This document shows positions 46,501-57,339 of a DNA stretch of 64,000 nt, one piece after another. The translations under genes were made by a program, and so were the position numbers. Positions within the stretch are counted from its first letter, which is position 1, and every line of letters starts with the position of its first letter. The stretch is from positions 47,584,239-47,648,238 of the forward strand of contig OX246741.1 of assembly GCA_945910005.1 (NCBI GenBank), written 5' to 3'. Below the pieces are notes generated by a model. That model did not search any database. It was not told the DNA's origin and worked only from the letters and a program-made list of their open reading frames with translations. Source of the DNA: Isoperla grammatica. Taxonomy: Eukaryota; Arthropoda; Insecta; Plecoptera; Perlodidae.

Positions 46501-48409
46501 GTAGCTTACCTCGCCGACGCCAAGCAGCGCCGCAAGCAGTACACGGCGGCCCCGCGCACTAGGAAGTAGTAGCTTACCTCGCCGACGCCAGGCAGCGCCG
46601 CAAGCAGTACATGGCGGCCCCGCGCACTAGGAAGTAGTAGCTTACCTCGCCGACGCCAGGCAGCGCCGCAAGCAGTACACGGCGGCCCCGCGCACTAGGA
46701 AGTAGTAGCTTACCTCGCCGACGCCAAGCAGCGCCGCAAGCAGTACACGGCGGCCCCGCGCACTGGGAAGTAGTAGCTTACCTCGCCGACGCCAAGCAGC
46801 GCCGCAAGCAGTACACGGCGGCCCCGCGCACTAGGAAGTAGTAGCTTACCTCGCCGACGCCAAGCAGCGCCGCAAGCAGTACACGGCGGCCCCGCGCACT
46901 AGGAAGTAGTAGCTTACCTCGCCGACGCCAAGCAGCGCCGCAAGCAGTACACGGCGGCCCCGCGCACTAGGAAGTAGTAGCTTACCTCGCCGACGCCAGG
47001 CAGCGCCGCAAGCAGTACATGGCGGCCCCGCGCACTAGGAAGTAGTAGCTTACCTCGCCGACGCCAGGCAGCGCCGCAAGCAGTACACGGCGGCCCCGCG
47101 CACTAGGAAGTAGTAGCTTACCTCGCCGACGCCAAGCAGCGCCGCAAGCAGTACACGGCGGCCCCGCGCACTGGGAAGTAGTAGCTTACCTCGCCGACGC
47201 CAAGCAGCGCCGCAAGCAGTACACGGCGGCCCTGCGCACTAGAAAGTAGTAGCTTACCTCGCCGACGCCAGGCAGCGCCGCAAGCAGTACACGGCGGCCC
47301 CGCGCACTAGGAAGTAGTAGCTTACCTCGCCGACGCCAGGCAGCGCCGCAAGCAGTACACGGCGGCCCCGCGCACTAGGAAGTAGTAGCTTACCTCGCCG
47401 ACGCCAGGCAGCGCCGCAAGCAGTACACGGCGGCCCCGCGCACTAGGAAGTAGTAGCTTACCTCGCCGACGCCAAGCAGCGCCGCAAGCAGTACACGGCG
47501 GCCCCGCGCACTAGGAAGTAGTAGCTTACCTCGCCGACGCCAGGCAGCGCCGCAAGCAGTACACGGCGGCCCCGCGCACTAGGTAGTAGTAGCTTACCTC
47601 GCCGACGCCAAGCAGCGCCGCAAGCAGTACACGGCGGCCCCGCGCACTAGGAAGTAGTAGCTTACCTCGCCGACGCCAAGCAGCGCCGCAAGCAGTACAC
47701 GGCGGCCCCGCGCACTAGGAAGTAGTAGCTTACCTCGCCGACGCCAGGCAGCGCCGCAAGCAGTACACGGCGGCCCCGCGCACTAGGAAGTAGTAGCTTA
47801 CCTCGCCGACGCCAGGCAGCGCCGCAAGCAGTACACGGCGGCCCCGCGCACTAGGAAGTAGTAGCTTACCTCGCCGACGCCAGGCAGCGCCGCAAGCAGT
47901 ACACGGCGGCCCCGCGCACTAGGAAGTAGTAGCTTACCTCGCCGACGCCAAGCAGCGCCGCAAGCAGTACACGGCGGCCCCGCGCACTAGGAAGTAGTAG
48001 CTTACCTCGCCGACGCCAGGCAGCGCCGCAAGCAGTACACGGCGGCCCCGCGCACTAGGAAGTAGTAGCTTACCTCGCCGACGCCAGGCAGCGCCGCAAG
48101 CAGTACACGGCGGCCCCGCGCACTAGGAAGTAGTAGCTTACCTCGCCGACGCCAGGCAGCGCCGCAAGCAGTACACGGCGGCCCCGCGCACTAGGAAGTA
48201 GTAGCTTACCTCGCCGACGCCAAGCAGCGCCGCAAGCAGTACACGGCGGCCCCGCGCACTAGGAAGTAGTAGCTTACCTCGCCGACGCCAAGCAGCGCCG
48301 CAAGCAGTACACGGCGGCCCCGCGCACTAGGAAGTAGTAGCTTACCTCGCCGACGCCAAGCAGCGCCGCAAGCAGTACACGGCGGCCCCGCGCACTGGGA
48401 AGTAGAAGC
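31481..48409 (+). repeat. Array IV: about 249 copies of a 68-bp unit derived from the ODAD3 stop-codon region
   Basis: The first unit is the end of the true coding exon (ctcgccgacgccaggcagcg to the stop at 31540). Following units start at 31549, 31617 and so on, every 68 bp. Each contains gccgcaagcagtacacggcg, gcactaggaagtag and the UTR link tagcttac. Variants include caggcagc/caagcagc, cggcggcc/cggcagcc, actagg/actggg and taggtagt. Rare ones recur at exact multiples of 68. One unit near 37,910 has one extra G. Sixty-eight is 2 modulo 3 and every unit carries stops, so no reading frame survives. If ODAD3 transcripts extend past the stop, this is 3' UTR. Confidence 0.95.
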
Positions 48410-48780
48410 TTATAAACAACCTGCGCGTGCTTCGGTCAAGCACGGGGCTGATATATAGGTCTCTCACTACAAGAAGTAAGAGAGTATCAGGATCGCCCAC
48501 GTTTAGTTTCTAGCTTGACAAGTGCGAATCACTTACGTTTTTCCCGATTATTTAGTACAATGTGGTTGCGGTAAGTTTTTTAACGGTAACGTACAAGAAA
48601 ACGTGCAAGCAGGTTTCCGTCAAAAAACTTAACGCAACCAAATTGTACTAGATAATCGGGAAAAACGTTAGTGATTCGCACTTGGAGACCTTTACAAGCA
48701 GTACCACCACCAGGCAGCCCCGCGCAGAAGTAGAAGCTCGCACATCTCGCGCATGCCATGGCGCTCCGTGTATTAACAAT
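48410..48780. other. Distal edge of array IV with embedded inverted-repeat element
   Basis: After the last regular unit (gggaagtagaagctt) comes unique sequence, an inverted-repeat element (48519-48686), then a degenerate array remnant at about 48694-48740 (acaagcagtacc, ggcagccccgcgcag, gaagtagaagct). The element therefore interrupts the decayed end of the array. Confidence 0.6.
48519..48686. mobile_element. Foldback/MITE with about 65-bp inverted repeats
   Basis: The left arm runs aagtgcgaatcacttacg, tttttcccgatta and gtacaatgtggttgcg. The right arm is the inverse complement (cgcaaccaaattgtac, taatcgggaaaaacg, ttagtgattcgcactt). The spacer is about 35 bp with an acgtacaagaaaacgtgc hairpin. 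No convincing target duplication was seen. Confidence 0.7.
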
Positions 48781-49040
48781 TTATGAACACTTTGGGTGTA
48801 ATTTTATACAAAAATATATAATATACGTACAAGACTTTTGAAATGTAATTTTTTTTTAATTTTCGTTTTTTGGATTGCGGCGTAGTGGCCGTGATCCGGG
48901 CTTTGGTATGGATGTTATCGTGTTTTAATAATTTATAAACACTCGTTGTGTGATTTTATAAAGAAAATGTATAACAAGACTTTAGAATCTCATTTTTGGT
49001 TCGCCGTCGTAGTGGGCGTAGTCCTGACTTTGATATGGAT
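48770..49040. repeat. Two diverged direct copies, about 140 bp
   Basis: attaacaatttatgaacact ... attttatacaaaaat ... acaagactttt ... tttttggattgcggcgtag at about 48771 is paralleled by ttaataatttataaacactc ... attttataaagaaaat ... acaagacttta ... ttttggttcgccgtcgtag at about 48923. No coding capacity. Confidence 0.6.
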
Positions 49041-49398
49041 GTGATATTGTCGTGTCCAGTGGTGTAAATAGGAATAATTTCGGGGGTGGGATGTTGAAGG
49101 AGGGAAAGGGAGGTGAGGGGATTGTAGGGGGGCTGTGGCAGAGCCGCTCTGAATTTTTTCTCACTGAATGTTAGTTTTAGTTTTGCACACACATACATGT
49201 ACCATAACCTATTAGTTTTTAGGTGTATTTTTCACACAAAACACGCTGGCCGGCTGGTTCCAATAGTTGCATTGGAGTGCACCTAGAATGAAACAATAGA
49301 CGCACTCAGCAAGTATACCTACCCGATTTGGTGTTTGAAGCGGGGTCAAGATAGCTTCGCTATTACGGTATTTGATATATATATCAAATGAAGGATAT
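49041..49398. other. Intergenic, MITE-end remnant
   Basis: cagtggtgtaaataggaat with a following G-rich tract (about 49058-49095) resembles the left terminus of the hAT-like MITEs, but no right end was found. The palindrome tttgatatatatatcaaa lies at about 49371-49388. Confidence 0.4.
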
Positions 49399-49948
49399 TA
49401 GGGATGTACGGGTAGTGATTTTTGAACTCGGGTCGGGCTCGGTTCAGGTAGTGTAAAAAAAAGAATTAATACCAATTTATCGATAAGACAAAATACGTTA
49501 CACAATACAGTGGTTTACGAATCCACGAAATTTGAATCTGAATCTACTTCAACAGGCTCGAATTTTCGAGGTATTTGAAAATTTGAATTTCCCGCCATAT
49601 TTCACGCTATTTCCGCCAAGAAGGCGACGGATCGGTAAAATCAACGAGTGTAGAATAAGGTTTTTCTACACTCGTTGGGTAAAATAGTAGTACTACCTCT
49701 GTTGCCATCTTTTTTAAATGAACATTGTCAGGTATCAGAATACATCACGAAATGTTGTTGTAGGGGAGAACGGGGCAATGGGGTCCAGTGGGGCAAATAG
49801 GTCCACTGCGATATCTTCTTCTTCTTCTTTCATTTCGATCTAAATTTTAGTTTTTACAGTTGGTGAGCATGCCCTTAAGCAGCTGTGTTGGTATCAGTGT
49901 GAAATTCCAGCTGACTAGGAATAGGCGCTTGTAAACATCATTTTGACG

Positions 49949-51045
49949 TTAAAGCCGGATTCACGTCCTTGCGCCAGCGCTCCCAGAGCGCTTCTAGAGC
50001 GCGGCGCTAGCGTCACGGAGGTGTCATTACATCGCGCTCATCATGGATGCCGAGAGCTCGAAGCGCTTGTGGGGAAAATTAAGTGTTTTCCGTGTTTGTG
50101 GGATGTAACGTGTCCCAGTTAAAAAAGTAGATCAATGCGGGATAACGCCTGGATTTAGGTATCAAGATACCGACATTAAGATGATGAGTAAAATTCATGA
50201 ACGCCCCTAACCTCAAAGGCCCTAGCCTAGGCCCTAGGTAGGGAACACCCCAGCCAGCGCCGAGTAGGCCTATCGTCTAGGAAAATCCTTTGTTTTTGTA
50301 GTTTATTAATACATCTTCGGCTTTTGTTCCTTTCTGCCATCGTTTGTATTGTTGTACCCAAATGTCACGAAAGTAAACAAAACAGTACCCACATAACCTC
50401 ATTTATATATCTCTCTCTGTCACACAAGCGCGCGCTTCCAGCGCTAAAATCCAACATCCGGGCTGCGTACCAACTTTGACTGCGTTCACTGTGGCTGTGA
50501 CTGGTGGTGGGGGTAGCCCAGTCAACGCAGTGAACGCAGCAGCTGGTACGGGATGCAGTCACAGTCACAGCGAAAGCAGACAACAGCAGAAATTGTCATT
50601 CATAAAAGCAACATTTGCCATCTGTTAATTAACCTTACAACATTACATTAATAATTAAACGCTTATGGGACTTCTAAGATGAGATTATATGGTGTTGTGA
50701 TGTCACTTACTATTTAAACCGTATAATATTGTCTATAAATTCATAATTCGCGGTCAAATTATTAGCCACGCCCCCCTTGACTGCGATAGCTGGATCTTTT
50801 CGGCCCAGTCATCGCAGTGACTGGAGGGGTAACTGCGAGGTGAACTGGTACGCAAAAAGCAGTGACTGCAGCTTGACTGCGAGTCAAGCTGGTACGGACC
50901 CCAGTCACTGCAGTCACTCCCAGTCATAGTTGGTACGCAGCCCGGGCGAATTCGGCGCTCGCGCTTCGCGCTCGGGAGCGCTGTTTCGTGATTGGCTGTA
51001 AAAGGCGCTTGCGCTTGGAAGCGCAAGGACGTGAATCCGGCTTAA
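49949..51045. mobile_element. TTAA-flanked inverted-repeat element nested in the TA element
   Basis: The left end TTAAagccggattcacgtcc and right end ggacgtgaatccggcTTAA are near-perfect inverted repeats extending into gcgc-rich subterminal repeats (ttgcgccagcgctccc / gcgcttgcgcttggaagcgc). A TTAA duplication is the piggyBac hallmark, and this would be a non-autonomous relative. It contains a further element. Confidence 0.7.
50458..50945. mobile_element. Innermost element of the nest
   Basis: The left end ccgggctgcgtaccaact and right end agttggtacgcagcccgg are exact complements. Both subterminal regions hold gcagtgac/gtcactgc words and ctggtacg repeats. The 488-bp body is AT-rich in its middle. 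No coding capacity. Confidence 0.65.
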
Positions 51046-52155
51046 GTGTTGTTGAATTACAGCAATGTTTCATTACTGGCATAAGCTTGTTCAATAATCC
51101 GATCGTGTTTACGGTCAATACTTATTAGTAGCAAGCTATTGTTATATTGTGTTCATAAAAATAATTACATTTACTCTTAGTAGTTTCAAATTATGATTGA
51201 ATGCCCTGCATCATATCATTTGGGGCAAGGAGGACCACAGTGTGAGGGGCAAATAGGACCATTCTTTATCTGTGTTATTTATTGAACATTGATGGATTGT
51301 TTTATACGTAACTGTCAATGTAGGTCTGCCTGCTTGCCCTTTCAATTTAGCCTATTTACTGAAGACTGTGACTCAAGTAGCCTATTTTGGGTTTAGTATA
51401 GCCTATTTAGGCCTGAAAAACAAACATAACCTCAAAAAAAAATAAGTGTAGTTCAAGATACCTACCCTAGCACAAATATAGTCACTGTAGGCTTGGCCAA
51501 GGCCCTAGGTCAAAGCCCTAGGCCAAGGTTAATGCCTACCATACAGCAAAAGTGCTTAATAAAATTGTGATTTGCTATGTATTAGACTATTTTTTACTTT
51601 GGTCCTTTCTGCCCCACATCATGGACCTATTTGCCCCACTAGTGGGGCAAATAGGTCCATATGCATGTCCTTGGAAAAAAGTGTAAAACTCTATGTTCAT
51701 GGTAACATTTTCGATCACTTGTATCAATATAATATTTAAAATACTTGCCATGAACATATGAACTTTTTTATTTTCATATATATAAAAAATTGGGTGTAAT
51801 AAATGCACCTTTCCTTATGTGGACCCCATTGCCCCACTGTCCCCTAGTGCCGCCTGGCCAGCCTGGCGCCTTGTATGCAAAATAAATTAAAATAAGTATA
51901 ATCAGGATATAATAATTAAATAAGATATAATAGCAGGTAAGGCATTCTCATAAGTATCAGTTCCTCCCAAGCTCCCCAATCTTGCAGCTTGTTCTTCAAA
52001 TTCACAATTTTGACCAATCATAACCTCCAAAGTGTGTTGTACTACCCGACCCGATTTTTCGAACATTGACGGCCCGATCCGACCTCGGGTAAATTTTGTT
52101 ACCCTAAAAATACCCGTTTTAAACTCTAAATGTGAATTTATTTATTTAATCCCTA

Positions 52156-52955
52156 ATATATATATGTTCTCATACTCTTGCGGATTTAGTTAATTGTTTG
52201 TTCATTGGTTTTTTCACACGTGTCATCGGATCGATCACTCATGTGAATAAACCCAAAAAACAAACAATTAATAATTTAATATATATATTTAAAAATAAGG
52301 CACAGACTTAATTATGAAGTGTATATTAGCCATACTAGATTTCACCTGTTATTAACATAAAACTTTCTTACTGAATTTTAAATTATGGAACAATGTTACA
52401 ATAACAAAAATATTAAAATTAAAACTTTCTGTAAACACAAAATCCATAACTAATAATCAATAAAGAAGTGGCCAAGTAATTGTGAAAAAAATCAATCCTC
52501 ACCCATCAATATATCCTTGTTTCAGCTTAAGTTTTCTATCTAGCCAAGAAGTAACATCTGTCACATGTGGGGTGTCCAGTATTTTGCTTCAACGCTCTTA
52601 CGGCTACAAAATGTGTTTGTATGGGTGTTGGGGTATCTACTTCAATATATTATTATATTAAATTTGGTAAATGTAGTTTTCAAACCCAGTGAGATGTGAA
52701 TGTGAGGAGGGTCTAAGAGGCAAGCCACACAATCTGTTATGAATTCGCAACTCGGGTCTCTATTATTTGACTATGAGCAGATTAATGTCGATACTTACCA
52801 ATGAGCGGCGACAGCATCTCCACGACTTTGTTGCGTGTCATTGAGAACGAGTTGAAATAGACCGAGCACTCGTCATTTTGGTGGGTTGTTGCATGCTAAA
52901 CTTGCCATCCTGTCATATGTACTGGCGACTAGCACAGCACGGCAATAGTCTGGTT
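52156..52955. other. AT-rich intergenic DNA
   Basis: There is an imperfect palindrome at about 52190-52275 (attgtttgttcattggtttt / aaaaaacaaacaattaat). Nothing else was recognised. Confidence 0.45.
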
Positions 52956-52957
52956 TA

Positions 52958-53088
52958 TGACGGCCCGCTAAATGTTTAGTCTACCTACTGCTAACTTGTT
53001 TGTCCCATGGCAACCACCGATCAGTGGGGTTTCCAAGGAAAAAACAACTAGGTGGCAGACTAAATATTTAGCAGGCCATCATAATAAG
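52958..53088. mobile_element. Short MITE with about 35-bp terminal inverted repeats
   Basis: Left ttatgacggcccgctaaatg-tttagtctacc pairs with right ggcagactaaatatttagca-ggccatcataa. The interior has catggcaaccaccgatcag. A related interior word (catggcaaccaccaatcaaa) reappears at 60,462, so a second degraded copy may lie there. Confidence 0.7.
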
Positions 53089-56015
53089 ATATTTCTAGGA
53101 AGATTTGTTTCAAAAGTGTTAATGTTGAAGATTGGCACGCTCGGGCTTTTCACAGCAGGCTTGGGACAACAGTTTTCAGGCGAATCTAGCATATGCACCC
53201 AGCACAATATCCTCTATGAGGGGATGCAAGACATGGCTATTCTGAAAATACTTCTAGTTTTAGCACATGTCAGCATCCGAAATCCAACAAATCAACGGTA
53301 GCAATGAGTTTGAAACAAGAAGACCAACAAGGGATTTAGGTTTATGGAAAGATGAATTAAGGATGAATAAAACAATGATTATTTGAATATGAAATAGATA
53401 ATTTCAATTCCGCATGTTATAATACACCGAATGAGACCTTTGCACAAATCCTTCATTTCAAAGTATATACATATATTATATATATACAGTACATATGTAA
53501 CATCCAGTGCAGCGAAGATCTTATTTCAACATCTGACTTAGTCCCAAATAGTAGACTACGACTAGTAGAGCCGTCGAATGATAAAGATTGGCAGTGATAA
53601 TTGGTCAGCTTAAAAAATCTGTTGGAATGATTATCACAACATAGTAAAAATGATCCGATAATTACGTTCACACTCAGAACAATCGACGTATTTTAAACAC
53701 GCCACTTTGTTATGCCACTTACTTTGAGACACTCCAATATTTTCTTTTAAATTGCTAATGGATACTTCGATGTACAAGTTGAATACACGCTGAACATCTA
53801 ACGTTGACAAAAGATAACGAGGAAAACAAGATCAAAGTACAGCTATATTTCAGCCAAATTACACAGCATTACTTTTTCACCATGTTATTCCGGCCACAAA
53901 GAGTTTAGTTTAATCACACCCTGCTAAAATATTGATAATTTAATACAAATGTTTGCAAATCCAAAACAAAATAACCGGGTATTTTTGGTAAAGGGGGTTG
54001 AAGGAGTTACAAGAACTGTGGATGTGAACCAGTCAAAAATTATAACAAATTAATTTTTGTATCAGTTTCTATATTTTATTGATTTATGTTTATACAACGC
54101 TAAAAAAAAAAAAAAAAAACTAAAAAAAAGTTGCAAATGGCCAGTATCACACAGCAAAAAAGCAAAACAACATATTGCAGCATTGGCAGAAAAGTTGTCT
54201 TTGTGGTAACATTTCACTTACAAATAAATGTAGAAAACAATATTCAACTAACAAAATAGAAATAACAAACACCAGAAATGTTTTGAGATTTGGTATTTAG
54301 TAAGAATGTCAGTGTTTACAACTGCCAGTGCTATCGACTGCAGCAAAACATCATGTTATGTATTCCAGGCTTTCATAATCAGTACAATTATTGACACAAC
54401 ACTATAAAACAATGTTGCGCATCAGAATTGTCTCTCAATCAACGTACCAAAGTTAAACCAACGGTATCTCTTGAAAACACATATAAGTCAATAGTTGCAG
54501 ACGACGTTTTAAGGTATGTATTGTCATACAGTCAACCAACCTTAATAAACCACATCACATTGAGCTCGGCATGCACAGTTTTATATCTTACACGAACACA
54601 TTTCACTTGATTCATAAGTCACTTTTACAGTATCCAGGCTTTGAGGAAATGTTCATAATTTTTGTAACCCTGAAAAGTTCTTTCAGTCTTATTTCACAGA
54701 TCATTTCAATTACAAAAAAAATCATAGAAGCACATCACACGAATAAATTTACTAGAATGCATAGGTTTGAAATTTGGTCCTACAATAAATTATTCAGTTT
54801 AGGCCTACATAAAACTCTACATTTGGTAACTTGCTACTACCAGGTTTTGCAGGAATGTGTACAAACTTTGCATCAATGATCAATTTCAGACAACATAATT
54901 ACAAAGTAAATCAAGGCACATCCTATGAAACCACTTGCTGTCGGAACCAGGTTTAACGTGTCAACTTATGCTACAGATTAAGCGACGAGGACTTTGCTGA
55001 TTGGCCGAAGCCACGGTGAAAACAAGCTATGGCAAGAATAAATAGTTATAAATTGTATATCGTATAATTGGGGATGTATTAACTAATTATTAATATGTTT
55101 GATCAATTACGATTTTCCAAATTGTTTACGAAAGTAGCCATACCAAAAAAGCACCATATGGGATCACTTAGTTTACGTACATGTACTAGGTATATATGTA
55201 CACACTATGCATACGTTAGTTCATTTTTATAGAGCAGTTTCTCCGTTTTTGAAGGATCACATGCTTACTTATACATATTGTTTTTGAAGGGGTTCTTAAC
55301 GGGCACATTATGTATGGTGTCTCATGACAGTATTCATTGTTTATATTAGTACAGTATATAATTTGTAAGAACTTGCTATCCACTTGAAAATTCAACAACT
55401 GCAATGGAAGTTAGCAACAAGAGGTTTTAGCTTCCTTATGTCCGTCTGTTGATCAATGTTTGGTGTGATTATGCAAGAAATACAAAAAAAAGTGTAATAT
55501 AACTAATATTTATTATCAAGAAGCAGCCTAAAAGTTTTGTTTCATGGCTGCTACAATCGATACTCAAATAAATTAAAGTGAACACATCAGACAGCAGCGG
55601 CGAGCTTTTGTGACCTACAAAATTATAACCAATCAATTAAATATTACAGTAACACGAAGTAATAAATCAACCAAATAATATACAAGACAAATGGCTCCAG
55701 ATGCTTTTTGAAGAATCTGTCTAACTAAACATTTTGGAAACAATAAATAGAAATAATCATATACAATTAAACATACTATGTAGTACCAAAATTCAACCAA
55801 ACCTAGCAAAACCTGGTAATCTATGGTTCAAATATGAATTACGGGCGACATTCGGAGAAATCGTAACAAAAATAATGAGGCTTACAAAAAATGACATTTC
55901 ATTACGACTCTTGAAGTAATGATACAGTTCAAGACCATTTAAAAGAAACGTGTCAGTCAGAACACAAGATCTGGATGGATAGTCTACTAATTAGTAGTTT
56001 CTGCAAGATGCATAC
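53089..56015. other. AT-rich intergenic DNA
   Basis: Nothing coding was recognised. There is an A18 run near 54103. The stretch could be distal 3' UTR or downstream flank of either convergent gene. Confidence 0.4.
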
Positions 56016-57339
56016 TACAGTAAAACCTCGTTAACTCGAACCACGGTAACTCGAAATTCGTTATACCTCAAAGGAAACTCAATCCCCATCAGCAGGTATA
56101 AGTAAGCTAATGTTAATTGATTGGTTAAGTCGAAAAACGTCATAACTCGTAATTCGAAGTAATATTTTACAACAAGACGAAATGTAACATTGTATTTCAG
56201 TGGATAACTCGAAGTCTTTAGGTGAACTTTATTTCGATGCAGCCTGTACCCATCAAATCCTTCTACCCCTTTGTGCGATGTTTACTGCAGGTTGTTGACC
56301 GCCCGCTAGCGGATTCGTCTTTGTTGTCGACCCTTGCAAGCGAGTGCGAGAGAGAAAGAGAAAGAGAATGCGAACATGTGTCCGGCGCCTACATGGGGTC
56401 TTGTCTCTGTCTTCTATCGCATCGGAATGCAGCGCGAAGTGAAAGTGTTTCCCCCCCACCCCCCCAACCAACCCACCATCCCCATTTCGCCACCATCCTA
56501 TTATAAATGGGATGGAAAGAAAGGAACAAACGGGCCAATGAGAGTCTATGCTGCAAGGTCAAGCCTCTAAAACATCTCCATTCAGTAACTGACCGCTTAC
56601 TGTATTCGTTTTCAACTCCTTCGTGTGGTACTTGCGTTTAGTTCGAGCCCTTGTGGAAACATATTTTTTCGCATTTTCAGCAGTTTATTAGTGCCGTTAC
56701 ACTGTTTACATTACAGTACTGTCTTTATTAACAAAATCAATTCGAGCTTAGGTGTTTTATCAGACAAGTTGGGGTTGCTTTCCACTCAGTCCGCGTGATA
56801 AACGTCAACGTCCAACAAGTGCTACTCCCCTCCCCCTCTTTACGCGCAGGGACCGGCCTTGAGCGGCGCGTGTTGGCGGGCGGCGGGCAGTCGATTGTCG
56901 GTATCAAATGACATTGTGCGCTCGGTGGTTCGGGAAGGGCAGGCACGTAGTTATAATGTATCATCTTTGGGGCAGGCAGTGTGCATCAAAGATGATACAT
57001 TATAACTACGTGGTGTGCATGGTACTCTTGTGCGCGAGAGTAGATTTTCATTAATGATGACATAATTATTTGATAGAGGCTGTATGGTATTATTTATCTT
57101 CGTTCTTAAATACCACTGTATTTATAAGATTAATGCTGTAATTTCTATATTATGTTTTGAAATATTAAAACTACCTTACAAAAATAATAGTTTTTATTCT
57201 TGCAACTATTTATTTTCATTTTTTTTTTTTTTTTAAGTCTGAGAGTTATTTTGAATTTTGATGGATAAGTCGAAATTTTATAACTCGAAATGTCCGTTTT
57301 TGGGTCCCTTCAACTTCGAGTTAACGAGGTTTTACTGTA
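56016..57339. mobile_element. pogo/Tigger-like non-autonomous element
   Basis: TA then cagtaaaacctcgttaactc at the left, and gagttaacgaggttttactg then TA at the right, are perfect inverted repeats with a TA duplication. cagt..aacctcgtta is the classic pogo/Tigger terminus. Subterminal taactcgaa words repeat on both sides (56040-56215 and 57265-57325). The interior is unrelated sequence without a transposase. Confidence 0.85.
56940..57013. repeat. 25-bp-arm hairpin inside the Tigger-like element
   Basis: cacgtagttataatgtatca (+tcttt) is answered by aaaga + tgatacattataactacgtg across a spacer of about 20 bp, a perfect palindrome. It could be a small foldback inserted within the element. Confidence 0.8.

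Larger units (their letters stand above)
49761..51846. mobile_element. TA-flanked inverted-repeat element (about 2.1 kb including inserts)
   Basis: The left end is TA then ggggagaacggggcaatggg. The right end is ccccattgccccactgtccc then cTA. The first 25 bp or so are inverted repeats with three or four mismatches, flanked by TA. Internal repeats of ggggcaaataggtcca occur at about 49794 and 51620-51660. No transposase was recognised. It contains the TTAA-flanked element. Confidence 0.65.
49399..52155. mobile_element. Outermost element of a nest (hAT-like ends), possible
   Basis: The left end tagggatgtacgggtag and the right end (complement tagggattaaataaat) share tagggat. Both flanks carry gggtcggg-type words (ctcgggtcgggctcgg left, cccgacccgat right), and the right side also has tacccgttttaaac. 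The flanking octamers (aaggatat/atatatat) match at 5/8 only, so the outer boundary is tentative. The nested elements below sit inside it. Confidence 0.4.

Noticed and set aside
56222..56570. Small proteins inside the Tigger-like element
   Set aside because: No similarity to a transposase or known family. Frames overlap on both strands and lie within a non-autonomous element.
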